A DNA stretch of 52,000 nucleotides from CAG-488 sp051881315 (GCA_051881315.1 JBJEPQ010000010.1:1-52000); one strand, 5' to 3'. Numbered from the stretch's first letter, positions 42,484 through 51,160 are shown. The notes: generated by a model from the letters alone, not told the origin. A program made the numbers and translations.

Positions 42484-42585
42484 TCTAAAGTCTAACGTCT
42501 TTTTTCTGCCTTCCCCTTGAATAATTTCATTAAATTTAAAAGCTTTATCGTCTAACATCTAACGTCTGAAATCTAATGTCTAATA
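42484..42585 (+). repeat. Heptad repeat fragments, copies C and D
   Basis: 42484-42511 has TCTAAAG, TCTAACG, TCTTTTT, TCTGCCT leading into CCTTCCCCTTGA, after which the palindrome is cut off. 42551-42585 has TCTAACA, TCTAACG, TCTGAAA, TCTAATG, TCTAATA with no palindrome. Both keep an exact 7-base phase and, like copy B, follow an A/T-rich lead with TATCG or TATTG. Confidence 0.75.
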
Positions 42586-42609
42586 TGTGGTCGATTTTAT
42601 TCAAACTTT

Positions 42610-43860
42610 TTATCCTATTATCATATCCCGGTGCTTATCCAAAAACCTCACATCAACAACTGCCTTGACATATATTCCGTCGGGGCGGTAGTCCTCATTG
42701 AGCATAACGCCCTCCTCACGGATATAATTGACAAGTCCGCCGTCGCTGTACGGAATTAGAAGCTCCGCTTTCTTCCTTGTCAGGGGAAGCGAAAGCTGAA
42801 TTTTTGCAAGAAGATTGCCGATCCCTTCGCCCGTCTTGGCGGAGATCATAACAAACTCACCCTGAGCAGGGAGAACGAACGAGCCGCCGCAGAGGTCGCA
42901 TTTGTTCAGGACGGAAATTATCGGTTTATCTGCACAGCCGAGAGCCGCAAGCAAATTCATCGTAACATTCAGATGCTCCGTACAATGCTCATCGGACGCA
43001 TCGCAGATGTTGAGAATAACGGTTGCGTTCGCCGCTTCCTCAAGAGTTGAGCGAAAAGCGTCAACAAGCTGATGCGGAAGCCGCCTGACAAGTCCTACCG
43101 TGTCGATAAGCATTACCGTCCTGCCGTCGGGCAAGGTCAGCGCGCGTGAGGTCGGATCAAGGGTTGCGAAAAGCTTGTTTTCTGCAAGCACTCCTGCATT
43201 TGTCAGCGTGTTCATAAGCGTTGATTTGCCTGCATTGGTGTAGCCGACTATCGCTACCGTCTCCACCCCGTCCTTTTCACGTCGGGTACGGAGATTTTCT
43301 CTGCGCTTCGCTATCTGAACAAGCTCCTCCTGAAGACTCTGTATTCTTCGGCGGATATGCCGCCTGTCGCTTTCCAGCTTGCTTTCACCCGGTCCTCTTG
43401 TTCCGATGCCGCCGCCGAGACGTGACATCTGAGTTCCCTTTCCGCCGAGCCTCGGCAGGGAATATTTAAGCTGTGCAAGCTCGACCTGAATTTTACCCTC
43501 GTTGCTCCTTGCTCTTGCCGCAAAAATATCGAGGATAAGAGTTGTTCGGTCGATTACTCTGACGTCGGTTTCGTCCTCAATGTTCCTCTGCTGAGAGGGA
43601 GTAAGCTCTCCGTCAAAAATCAGCAGATCAACATCGTTCGCTTCGGTAAAGCTCTTTATTTCTTCAAGTCTGCCCGATCCGACATAGGTTGCAGTGTCGG
43701 GCTTATCTCTTTTTTGAATTATCTTTGCCGCAACAACGGCTCCTGCCGTCCTTGCAAGCTCCTCCAATTCATCCATTGAAACCTCGGCGTCATAAAGTCC
43801 CGTGTCAATTCCGACAAGGACGGCTACCTCGGGTTCAACGCTGTTTTCAAAAAATTCCAT
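42610..43860 (-). CDS. hflX: GTPase HflX
   Basis: A 416-aa ribosome-associated GTPase, thought to split or rescue stalled ribosomes under stress. The N-terminal HflX domain (about 10-110), the glycine-rich motif RLGGGIGTRGPGESKLE with an arginine-rich coiled coil (155-195), then G1 GYTNAGKST (206-214), G3 DTVGLV and G4 NKCD are visible. It starts three bases after galE and is probably cotranscribed. Standard length. Confidence 0.95.
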   Translation of the reverse strand: MEFFENSVEPEVAVLVGIDTGLYDAEVSMDELEELARTAGAVVAAKIIQKRDKPDTATYVGSGRLEEIKSFTEANDVDLLIFDGELTPSQQRNIEDETDVRVIDRTTLILDIFAARARSNEGKIQVELAQLKYSLPRLGGKGTQMSRLGGGIGTRGPGESKLESDRRHIRRRIQSLQEELVQIAKRRENLRTRREKDGVETVAIVGYTNAGKSTLMNTLTNAGVLAENKLFATLDPTSRALTLPDGRTVMLIDTVGLVRRLPHQLVDAFRSTLEEAANATVILNICDASDEHCTEHLNVTMNLLAALGCADKPIISVLNKCDLCGGSFVLPAQGEFVMISAKTGEGIGNLLAKIQLSLPLTRKKAELLIPYSDGGLVNYIREEGVMLNEDYRPDGIYVKAVVDVRFLDKHRDMIIG

Positions 43861-43863
43861 TCA

Positions 43864-44874
43864 TCAATAACCTTTCGGATTGTTTTTCTGCCATCTCCAC
43901 GAATCCTCGCACATCTTGTCAAGTCCTCTTTCGGCAGTCCAGCCAAGCTCTTCCTTCGCCTTTGACGGATCTGAGTAGCAGACGGCAAGATCACCGGGAC
44001 GGCGTGGAACGATCTCATATTTCACCTTTTTGCCGCTCGCCTTTTCAAAGGCTTTCACAACGTCAAGCACGCTGTAACCGACTCCCGTGCCGAGATTGTA
44101 GATATTCACACCGTTTGTTTCGTTTACCTTTTCGACCGCCTTGATGTGTCCGAGCGCAAGATCGACAACGTGGATATAATCACGCACGCCAGTTCCGTCG
44201 GGAGTGTCGTAATCGTCGCCGTAAACGTTCAAATGGTCAAGCTTGCCGATTGCAACCTGTGTGATATAAGGCATAAGATTATTCGGAATACCGTTCGGAT
44301 TTTCTCCTATTCTGCCGCTCTCGTGCGCTCCGATAGGATTGAAATAACGAAGAAGCGCAATGCTCCACTCGTTGTCGGAGGTGTAAAGATCCTGCAAAAT
44401 AAGCTCGATCATATACTTCGTAGTGCCGTATGGATTGGTAGTACCGCCGATCTGCATCGTCTCCTTGAGCGGAGAGGGGTTGTTCATTCCGTAGACCGTG
44501 GCAGAGGAACTGAACACAATCTTCTTACAGCCTGCGTCACGCATCGCCATACAGAGATTGACCGTTCCGCTGATATTGTTTTCGTAATATTCAAGCGGCT
44601 TTTCGACGCTTTCGCCGACCGCTTTAAGTCCTGCAAAATGAATTACAGCATCAATCTTATGCTCGGCAAAAACCTTATCAAGACCTTTTCGATCTCTGAC
44701 ATCACATTCACAGAAATCAAAATCCTTGCCTGTAAGCTCTTTTATTCGGCTGAGCACCTCGGGAGAGCTGTTATAGAAATTATCGAGTATAACAACCTCG
44801 TAGCCTGCGTTCAGAAGCTCCACGCAGGTATGAGATCCTATATAGCCTGCTCCGCCCGTTACCAAAATTTTCAT
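43864..44874 (-). CDS. galE: UDP-glucose 4-epimerase
   Basis: A 336-aa NAD-dependent short-chain dehydrogenase-type enzyme that interconverts UDP-glucose and UDP-galactose, for surface glycans and galactose use. It has GGAGYIGSH at the start, SSSATVYG and the catalytic YGTTK. The ATG 44874 after GGGTGAT is the usual start; the open frame runs further. No other Leloir genes are adjacent, so the role in surface polysaccharide is more likely. Confidence 0.95.
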   Translation of the reverse strand: MKILVTGGAGYIGSHTCVELLNAGYEVVILDNFYNSSPEVLSRIKELTGKDFDFCECDVRDRKGLDKVFAEHKIDAVIHFAGLKAVGESVEKPLEYYENNISGTVNLCMAMRDAGCKKIVFSSSATVYGMNNPSPLKETMQIGGTTNPYGTTKYMIELILQDLYTSDNEWSIALLRYFNPIGAHESGRIGENPNGIPNNLMPYITQVAIGKLDHLNVYGDDYDTPDGTGVRDYIHVVDLALGHIKAVEKVNETNGVNIYNLGTGVGYSVLDVVKAFEKASGKKVKYEIVPRRPGDLAVCYSDPSKAKEELGWTAERGLDKMCEDSWRWQKNNPKGY

Positions 44875-44887
44875 ACTATCACCCTGA

Positions 44888-44916
44888 TTGACAAATTTTT
44901 TCATATACTGTAATAT
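44888..44916 (+). promoter_or_regulatory. rsmA promoter
   Basis: TTGACA (44888-44893), 17 bases, TAATAT (44911-44916). Confidence 0.7.
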
Positions 44917-44943
44917 TATATATGTTTTAAAAACAAAATGCAA
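44915..44943 (-). promoter_or_regulatory. galE-hflX promoter
   Basis: Minus strand TTGCAT (44943-44938), 17 bases, TATAAT (44920-44915). Its -10 overlaps the -10 of the divergent rsmA promoter, so the two promoters may compete. Confidence 0.75.
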
Positions 44944-44960
44944 CAATTAAAGAGGTTATT

Positions 44961-45821
44961 ATGAATAATTTATCGGATATAAATGTAATAAAATCCGTTC
45001 TTCAGCGGCACGGCTTCACCTTTTCCAAGGCTCTCGGTCAGAATTTCATCATCAATCCCGGCGTTTGCCCCCGTATCGCCGAGGAGGGCGGAGCGAAAAA
45101 AGGCGTAGGGGTGCTTGAGGTCGGCGCAGGAATAGGAGTGCTCACCGCAGAGCTTGCAAAGCGTGCGGACAAGGTGGTCTGCGTTGAGCTTGACACAAGG
45201 CTTTTGCCCGTTCTCGACGAAACCCTCGGAGAATTTGACAATGTGAAGATTATCAACGGCGATATTCTCAAGGTCGATCTGCATAAAATTCTTGAGGAAG
45301 AATTCGGAGATATGCCGGTAGTAGTTTGCGCCAATCTCCCTTACTATATAACATCTCCCGTTATAATGCGTTTACTCGAAAGCAGGCTGAATATTGAATC
45401 GGTAACGGTAATGGTGCAGAAAGAAGCGGCGGCAAGGCTCTGCGCCGAGGTCGGATCGAGAAATTCCGGAGCGGTCACCGTAGCTGTCAACTACTATGCC
45501 AAAGCGCAAAAGCTTTTTGACGTTTCACGAGGCTCGTTTATGCCCTCACCGAATGTTGACAGCGCAGTCATCAGGCTTGACATTCTTTCCGAACCGCCGA
45601 TACAGGTCAGCGACGAGAAATTTTTCTTTTCAATGGTCAGGTCGGCTTTCAGCCAGCGCAGAAAAACCGCTTCAAACGGCATAAGCGCAGGCACGGGTAT
45701 TCCCAAAGCGACCGTAACCGAAGCGATCGAAGCCGCAGGTCTTTCCCCTGCCGTCAGAGCTGAGGCTCTGACAATGGAACAGCTCGGTACACTTTGCGAG
45801 GAGCTTAAAAAGAGATCATAA
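44961..45821 (+). CDS. rsmA: 16S rRNA (adenine(1518)-N(6)/adenine(1519)-N(6))-dimethyltransferase
   Basis: A 286-aa SAM-dependent enzyme (KsgA) that dimethylates two adenines near the 3' end of 16S rRNA during small subunit assembly. It has ALGQNFIIN, motif I VGAGIGVLT, the acidic motif VELDTRLL and catalytic NLPYYI, and a helical C-terminal domain. ATG after AGAGG. Followed directly by a terminator derived from the repeat family. Confidence 0.96.
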   Translation: MNNLSDINVIKSVLQRHGFTFSKALGQNFIINPGVCPRIAEEGGAKKGVGVLEVGAGIGVLTAELAKRADKVVCVELDTRLLPVLDETLGEFDNVKIINGDILKVDLHKILEEEFGDMPVVVCANLPYYITSPVIMRLLESRLNIESVTVMVQKEAAARLCAEVGSRNSGAVTVAVNYYAKAQKLFDVSRGSFMPSPNVDSAVIRLDILSEPPIQVSDEKFFFSMVRSAFSQRRKTASNGISAGTGIPKATVTEAIEAAGLSPAVRAEALTMEQLGTLCEELKKRS

Positions 45822-45824
45822 AAA

Positions 45825-45859
45825 AGGGGTTGTCGCACTAAGCGGCAACCCTGTTTTTT
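45825..45859 (+). terminator. Bidirectional terminator, minimal copy 5 of the MITE-like repeat
   Basis: AGGGGTTGTCGC pairs with GCGGCAACCCT around the short loop ACTAA, with T-runs both ways. The left arm, GGGGTTGTCGCACTAAGCG, is the same as the left end of copy 2, so this is a nearly complete deletion to a hairpin of two repeat ends. It lies between convergent rsmA and the membrane gene. Confidence 0.85.
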
Positions 45860-46679
45860 ATACTAAAGCCGGCTGTTTCTCCTCTTTTTTCTCCACATCG
45901 AATACCTTCGTGAAATTGATAAGGAACAGCAGAAGATATACAGCCCACATCGGCAGACTTTCGATTATTCCGTTCTTGCCGACCGTTGCAAGAAGAACGA
46001 GCATCGTCAGCAGAATGCCGCAGAAAGCAACGGCAGAAACGATGAATCTTTTGTCCCGTGTTTTTGCCATATGTATAAGGAACATTACAACCGGTACGGC
46101 ACAGCCGAACGCAAAAACAAGTGCGCCCGTCCAATGCGACATACATCTGAGCGAATTGAGTATAAGCTCCTCGCCTGCCGACGGAACGTTGATTGTCACA
46201 AACATCGCCGCACAGCCGATCGAGCCGCTGATGATGCCTGCCTTGTTGCTGTAATCATATTTGCGGTACATATAAAGCGTGTTTATAAAAATAGAAATCG
46301 GCGCAAAAATGCCCCACATTTTAAAGTGCCACGGATAGTCAAGACCTATCATACTTGCCGTGTATTCAAACGGATTTTTGAAAAAGCCGTACCAAGTTAT
46401 AAACACACAGCCGAAAACAAGGCTGACGAGTGCAAAAAGCTTCGCGCCTTTGCCTATCGAACCGTACATATAGCGGTTTAAAAAATAGATATATGAAAGC
46501 ATAATTATACAAGATCCGGCTACCCACAACGGATAGTATATCGGATCGGTAATACCCGTGTCGGCGGCAGGATATGTATCCGCTTTCATAAAGAAACACA
46601 TCCATACTGCATAAACAGCCGTGAACACAAGCCACATTATTGAATAACCTTTTGCATACTTCTTTTTATTTTCTGACAT
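45858..46679 (-). CDS. Polytopic membrane protein, unrecognised family
   Basis: A 273-aa protein with seven or eight hydrophobic segments (from about residues 13, 48, 80, 122, 155, 185, 212, 240), and a short charged C-terminus (EKKEEKQ). The conserved-looking loop YPWHFKMWG precedes the fourth segment. I do not recognise the family; a permease, sensor or DUF998-type protein are all possible. It has its own promoter and ribosome site GGAGGA. Confidence 0.6.
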   Translation of the reverse strand: MSENKKKYAKGYSIMWLVFTAVYAVWMCFFMKADTYPAADTGITDPIYYPLWVAGSCIIMLSYIYFLNRYMYGSIGKGAKLFALVSLVFGCVFITWYGFFKNPFEYTASMIGLDYPWHFKMWGIFAPISIFINTLYMYRKYDYSNKAGIISGSIGCAAMFVTINVPSAGEELILNSLRCMSHWTGALVFAFGCAVPVVMFLIHMAKTRDKRFIVSAVAFCGILLTMLVLLATVGKNGIIESLPMWAVYLLLFLINFTKVFDVEKKEEKQPALV

Positions 46680-46699
46680 AAAAATTCCTCCTCATCTCA

Positions 46700-46728
46700 A
46701 TTATACATTGAAAGAGGAGGATTGACAA
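46700..46728 (-). promoter_or_regulatory. Promoter of the membrane protein gene
   Basis: Minus strand TTGTCA (46728-46723), 17 bases, TATAAT (46705-46700). The -35 touches the end of tadA. Confidence 0.65.
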
Positions 46729-47181
46729 CTATTTTTTATTTCTGAGAGCTTTAAAAAATTCCGAAAGAAGCCCGGCACATTCATCTTTCTTCACGCCTGA
46801 CACAATTTCAGGCTTATGGTTATACGGAAGCTCAAAAAGATTTACCACGCTTCCGCAGGAACCTGCCTTATTGTCCGAAGCTCCGTAAACAAGTCGCTTT
46901 ATCCGACTGTTTATTATTGCACCCGTACACATCGGACAGGGTTCGAGAGTGACATACATATCGCATTGCCACAGCCTCCAGCCGCCGAGCGTTCGGCAAG
47001 CCTCGTTGATCGCCTCAATCTCGGCGTGGGCGAGAGCGTTTTTACTTTTTTCACGGCGGTTTCTTCCCGTTCCGACTATTTTGTCTCCCAGCACGACCAC
47101 GGCACCGACAGGAACTTCACCCTCCTGCGCTGCCTCTTTTGCTAAGGCGATAGCCTGATCCATAAAGTATTCGTTATCCAT
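46729..47181 (-). CDS. tadA: tRNA-specific adenosine deaminase
   Basis: A 150-aa zinc enzyme that converts A34 to inosine in tRNA-Arg(ACG). Zinc ligand His52 and catalytic Glu54 are in AHAEIEAI; Cys82 and Cys85 in PCPMC. Short and complete. It starts nine bases after the CPBP gene stop, in the same operon. A guanine-type deaminase of this fold is less likely given the motif context and length. Confidence 0.92.
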   Translation of the reverse strand: MDNEYFMDQAIALAKEAAQEGEVPVGAVVVLGDKIVGTGRNRREKSKNALAHAEIEAINEACRTLGGWRLWQCDMYVTLEPCPMCTGAIINSRIKRLVYGASDNKAGSCGSVVNLFELPYNHKPEIVSGVKKDECAGLLSEFFKALRNKK

Positions 47182-47190
47182 TTTCCGTCC

Positions 47191-48375
47191 TTATCTTGAC
47201 GCTACCGACATAATCATCACAAAATACATTATAAAAAACGCTGCGATAACCGTCATCACTATCGAAAAAGTGTACATTCCGCTTTTTGTAATTCTTGTAT
47301 CCTTTTTTGCGTTTAACGAGCCTTTTATCAGAAGGAACGCAATCAGAGCGACCGAAAAAACGGTAACCATCATGCCTATTCCCGACCTGACCTTGGTAAA
47401 GGAAAGCGACGTCATCAGGCAGATCAGAATTGAAATAACGATCGACGGGGTGCAGAAAAATGTCGAATACCTCAGCGAGCCGCTCATTTCATCGCTGTCC
47501 TTTTGAAGCTTTTCGGGCTTCATTTTTGCAAAGAGGATAAATGCGATAAGTCCGACAACAAGTATTGCACCCTCAATCGCATAGTAGAAAATCATATCGT
47601 TTTCCGAGTGGTTCGTATAATAAATCGAGATTACAACTGCGGAAAGATTATTAAGACTGTGAATCGCAACCGACGTCCAGATTGAATTGGTTACGATTGC
47701 AAAATATCCGAGCGCAAGACCTGCAACAAAAGCAAACGGGATCTGCACCATATTACCGTGCAGGATCGCAAAGAGAATCGCCGAAGCAACGATTGCAAAT
47801 CTGTCGCCGAATTTTCTCAGCGGTTGCATAACAACGCCCCTCATGGCAAACTCCTCAACGAGCGGAGGAACAACTGCATAGGCTATTATCTGGAGGAAAT
47901 ACCCCGGAAGCGTAGTCGGATCAAGGCTGTCCGGTGATTCAAAGTCAACTCCCGTCATGCTGAAAAAGGCAGAGACAAACGAGGTTGCCCTGTCACCGAG
48001 AGAACAAACAAGAAGTCCGACAAAAACGGAATAAACGAAAAGCTCCTTATTCTTCGGCAGGTCAAAAATATCGACGCTGTTTTTATCCTCCCGATCATAC
48101 AGAAGATAAACAAACACAAACGGCAGAAGTACATATATCATCGGAGCGACGGCACTTATTCCCGTCTGGAACAATGCGTCGGAATTATAAAGCGACTCCA
48201 GCCCGAAAAATTTCAGCATAAACACAAACATATACTGCATCAGCGTGAAGCTTATCATTCCGCAGCCGATGACAAAGCCGAGCCGACGAAGCTTTTTCAC
48301 CTTATTGTCAAGCAGGGGATTGTATCCGCCGAACATATTATAAAGGTTTTGATAATATGAATACTGATTATCCAT
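47191..48375 (-). CDS. CPBP-family intramembrane glutamic endopeptidase
   Basis: A 394-aa membrane protein with about eight to nine helices. The three Abi/CPBP motifs are intact: EEFAMRG (Glu174-Glu175, Arg179), FAILHG (His206) and HSLNN (His239, Asn243). Such proteins process prenylated or other membrane peptides; some give bacteriocin self-immunity. No bacteriocin genes are adjacent, so the substrate is unknown. Operon with tadA. Confidence 0.88.
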   Translation of the reverse strand: MDNQYSYYQNLYNMFGGYNPLLDNKVKKLRRLGFVIGCGMISFTLMQYMFVFMLKFFGLESLYNSDALFQTGISAVAPMIYVLLPFVFVYLLYDREDKNSVDIFDLPKNKELFVYSVFVGLLVCSLGDRATSFVSAFFSMTGVDFESPDSLDPTTLPGYFLQIIAYAVVPPLVEEFAMRGVVMQPLRKFGDRFAIVASAILFAILHGNMVQIPFAFVAGLALGYFAIVTNSIWTSVAIHSLNNLSAVVISIYYTNHSENDMIFYYAIEGAILVVGLIAFILFAKMKPEKLQKDSDEMSGSLRYSTFFCTPSIVISILICLMTSLSFTKVRSGIGMMVTVFSVALIAFLLIKGSLNAKKDTRITKSGMYTFSIVMTVIAAFFIMYFVMIMSVASR

Positions 48376-48486
48376 ATTGCACCTCTTTCCGATTTTTTTT
48401 ATACATTATATCCTATAATTATTTAATTATCAAGGCGGTAAACTGTTAACTTTTTGAAAACAAATTTACTTAGACTAATATATGTC

Positions 48487-48515
48487 TTGTTTTTTACAGT
48501 ATTTTAATGTATAAT
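48487..48515 (+). promoter_or_regulatory. Promoter of the 579-residue membrane-protein gene
   Basis: TTGTTT (48487-48492), 17 bases, TATAAT (48510-48515); the AAGGAG ribosome site and ATG follow within 30 bases. Confidence 0.65.
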
Positions 48516-48544
48516 TGGTTTACAAAAAATAAGGAGATGGTTCC

Positions 48545-50284
48545 ATGGATCCAATTAAGGTAGATTTTACCGGCGGAGGAGCCGATAAAGGTCCCGATAA
48601 AAAGACCGGCGTTGTCATTCCTCCCGAAAGAAAAGGTCTTAAAATAATTATCAACATCATTTTAACTCTTGTATTCGGCGGCATTTTGTATTATTTTATG
48701 CTTCCCGTTCTGAATTTCAAGGATATCAAGCTTTACTTTTTCCTCGGTGCAATTTTCGTTTTCTATTGTGCGGTCAATTTTGTCACCAGCGGAGCGCTTA
48801 AAACTCCCGACTACACCCCGTATGCCAAGAAATCGTCGCTTGTGCCGAAAATCCTTCTCGGAGTCACCGTTGCCGTTGCCGCAATAGGTATGCTTGTTTC
48901 CTCGGTTTTCTTCCGTGCTTCAAGCTACTCAAAGATCATCGACGTTAAAACCGGCGATTTTGCAACAGAAGTTACCGAAGCAGATTTTGCAACCGTTCCC
49001 GTGATCGACGAGAGCACGACCTCGGTTATGGCGGAAAGAGCCCTTTCCGACCTTTCTAAGCTCGGCTATGTTTCCCAGTTCACGGTTCAGCCGAAGTATT
49101 TCCAGATCAACTACCACGACACACCCGTCAGAGTTTCTTCCCTCCAGTATTCCAACATCATCAAATGGCTCACCAACGCAAAGAACGGTCTGCCGGCTTA
49201 TGTTATAGTTGACGCAAGAACTCAGAAATCAACCCTTGTTGAGGTCAAGGACGGAATTAAATATTCCACAGCCGACCATTTCTCGCATTATGTTACACGT
49301 CATGTACGTTTCCAATACCCGACCTATCTTCTTGACAAGCCGACCTTTGAGATCGACGAGTCGGGCCACCCCTACTGGATCTTTGCCAAGCTTGACAAGA
49401 CGATCGGTCTTTTCGGCGGTACGGATGTTACGGGTGCGATCATCGTTGACAGCGTTACGGGTGAATGTTCCGAATATACTATTGACGAGATCAGAACAAA
49501 GAGCGAGCTTGAGTGGATCGACCGTGTATATTCCGCAAATCTGCTTGTTGAGCAGTACAACTACTACGGAAGATATCAGCGAGGCTTCTGGAACTCCGTT
49601 CTCGGTCAGAAGGACACATATTCGACCACTGAGGGTTATTCCTACCTTGCAATGAACGACGACGTTTATATGTATACGGGCGTTACATCGCTTACAAACG
49701 ACGAATCCCTCACAGGCTTTGTCCTCATCAATCAGCGTACCAAGGACGCCACATATTACAGCACCTCGGGCGCAAAGGAAACCTCGGCGCAGTCCTCGGC
49801 AGAGGGACTTGTTCAGCAGTATGAATACGAGGCTTCGTTCCCGCTTCTTCTGAACATTGACGGCGAGCCGACCTACTTTATGTCGCTCAAGGATTCCAGC
49901 AAGCTTGTCAAGGGCTATGCAATGATCAATGTCGGTCAGTATTCGATCGGTGCAACGGGCAACACGCTCACAAGCTGTATTGAAGCCTATGTCGCAGAGC
50001 TTGCAAAGAACAACATCAAGGTCAGCGTTGACACGGAGAACATCAGCGATGACACAAGCACCGAACAGAAGAACATCACCGTAACAGGTAAGGTCACCGA
50101 CATCAGAACGGCGGTCATCGGCGGCGAGAGCGTTTATTACATCAAGCTCGACTCCTCCGAGAGCTACTATTCGGTCAAGGCGGCAGACTTTGAGAGCGTT
50201 GTCCTCGTCAACAACGGCGACACGGTAACACTCACAGTCACCACAGATAAGGGAACTATCATTCCTGTTTCGGGGCTGAAATAA
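48545..50284 (+). CDS. Large conserved clostridial membrane protein of unknown function
   Basis: A 579-aa protein: a short cytoplasmic lead with TGGGADKG, three membrane helices (about 31-53, 63-82 and 100-123), then a long soluble domain outside the membrane. Motifs that appear conserved are KLDKTIGLFGGTDVTGAIIVDSVTGE, EWIDRVY and YYGRYQRGFWNS. It is a single gene with its own promoter and terminator. The end (about 500-579) is beta-rich, maybe an OB-like domain. I have seen such proteins with automatic CvpA-like names, but nothing here supports that; function unknown. Confidence 0.75.
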   Translation: MDPIKVDFTGGGADKGPDKKTGVVIPPERKGLKIIINIILTLVFGGILYYFMLPVLNFKDIKLYFFLGAIFVFYCAVNFVTSGALKTPDYTPYAKKSSLVPKILLGVTVAVAAIGMLVSSVFFRASSYSKIIDVKTGDFATEVTEADFATVPVIDESTTSVMAERALSDLSKLGYVSQFTVQPKYFQINYHDTPVRVSSLQYSNIIKWLTNAKNGLPAYVIVDARTQKSTLVEVKDGIKYSTADHFSHYVTRHVRFQYPTYLLDKPTFEIDESGHPYWIFAKLDKTIGLFGGTDVTGAIIVDSVTGECSEYTIDEIRTKSELEWIDRVYSANLLVEQYNYYGRYQRGFWNSVLGQKDTYSTTEGYSYLAMNDDVYMYTGVTSLTNDESLTGFVLINQRTKDATYYSTSGAKETSAQSSAEGLVQQYEYEASFPLLLNIDGEPTYFMSLKDSSKLVKGYAMINVGQYSIGATGNTLTSCIEAYVAELAKNNIKVSVDTENISDDTSTEQKNITVTGKVTDIRTAVIGGESVYYIKLDSSESYYSVKAADFESVVLVNNGDTVTLTVTTDKGTIIPVSGLK

Positions 50285-50301
50285 AGACTATATAAAAAGT
50301 T

Positions 50302-50331
50302 ATCCCTGCGAGGCAATTCGCAGGGATTTTT
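50302..50331 (+). terminator. Terminator after the 579-residue protein gene
   Basis: ATCCCTGCGA pairs with TCGCAGGGAT, followed by TTTTTAT. Confidence 0.85.
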
Positions 50332-50339
50332 ATATTCGT

Positions 50340-50906
50340 TTACCATTTTTCAAGATTATCATATAATTCTGTATCAAAGCCCATTGCAGTTAAAAACCTT
50401 GCACATTTCCGACAATTTCCGGGGGTCGAACACCACTTTCTTTCTCTTAGCGACAAAGGCTCGCGATTTACACTGCATACGAAATGATCTAAGTCACAAT
50501 CGAATTCTCCGCAGCTTGATAGAAATGGACTATCTACTTCTATCAAGTCTTTTTCTTCGTATTTTTCCTTTAATTTTTTAAAATCATCTGTATAAATCCA
50601 TTTTGCGCCATAAAGAGTAAAGAACATTAAAGGTAATAATTCTGAAAAAATATTTCCTATGCCCCATAAAATATATAGTACAGTATGTCCGAAACAACTC
50701 AAATTGTCAACTATATGGATATCGTTAAAAAACCAATAGCCAATAACAAAAAACATAATAATAGGAATAAAACTTGCTGCAATTATTATTTTTCTCGACA
50801 ACGGTAGTCTTCTTACTTTTATTTTTTTCTTTTCTTTTTCGTATTCATTCTTAAGCGGATGATTATTATATTTGATATAATATTTTATTCTTGTTGATTG
50901 ATCCAT
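50340..50906 (-). CDS. Two-span membrane protein with Cys-rich C-terminus
   Basis: A 188-aa protein: basic N-terminus, two membrane helices (about 41-63 and 78-108), then a domain with six Cys (SCGEFDC, FVCSV, WCSTPGNCRKC) which could bind a metal or form disulfides. The base composition is richer in A/T than the neighbours, suggesting a different history. The next minus-strand gene upstream encodes another Cys-rich protein. I do not recognise a family. Confidence 0.6.
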   Translation of the reverse strand: MDQSTRIKYYIKYNNHPLKNEYEKEKKKIKVRRLPLSRKIIIAASFIPIIMFFVIGYWFFNDIHIVDNLSCFGHTVLYILWGIGNIFSELLPLMFFTLYGAKWIYTDDFKKLKEKYEEKDLIEVDSPFLSSCGEFDCDLDHFVCSVNREPLSLRERKWCSTPGNCRKCARFLTAMGFDTELYDNLEKW

Positions 50907-50924
50907 TTTCTTTACCTCTCAATT

Positions 50925-50954
50925 ATTATGGGACTGAGTAAACAGTCCCATAAT
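50925..50954 (-). terminator. Hairpin between two Cys-rich protein genes
   Basis: ATTATGGGACTG pairs with CAGTCCCATAAT, directly after the stop at 50956. There is no good T-run, so it may partly terminate or protect mRNA. Confidence 0.55.
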
Positions 50955-50955
50955 T

Positions 50956-51138
50956 TTATGCCTTGTCCTGATAAATCGGGCACTTTTTGTATTCGTCGCC
51001 ATACTCTGCTTTGCAAACATGCTTAACCTTTGAATCATCAACATCCATCTTCATACCGGTAAGTAAGCATACATACTTGTCACTATAATTTCCAAACAAA
51101 GTATTGCTTTCGTAATCAAGCTTTGGACATCTCGACAT
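50956..51138 (-). CDS. Small Cys-rich protein, possibly metal-binding
   Basis: A 60-aa cytoplasmic protein starting MSRCPKLDYESNTLFGNYSD with four Cys (Cys4, about 24, 42 and 53) in a CP...C...C...CP pattern, suggesting a small metal site. ATG 51138 follows GGGAGGTGAAAAGT; a longer frame upstream overlaps the promoter and is rejected. It is transcribed away from the XRE gene, from a consensus promoter. Similar short proteins occur in Clostridia; no function is known to me. Confidence 0.65.
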   Translation of the reverse strand: MSRCPKLDYESNTLFGNYSDKYVCLLTGMKMDVDDSKVKHVCKAEYGDEYKKCPIYQDKA

Positions 51139-51160
51139 ACTTTTCACCTCCCTTGTTGTT

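Noticed and set aside
42135..42585. CRISPR array
   Set aside because: The repeat unit is 7 bases and contiguous, with no unique spacers of constant length and no cas genes.
47191..48375. Bacteriocin immunity gene
   Set aside because: CPBP proteins can have this role, but no bacteriocin precursor or export gene lies nearby.
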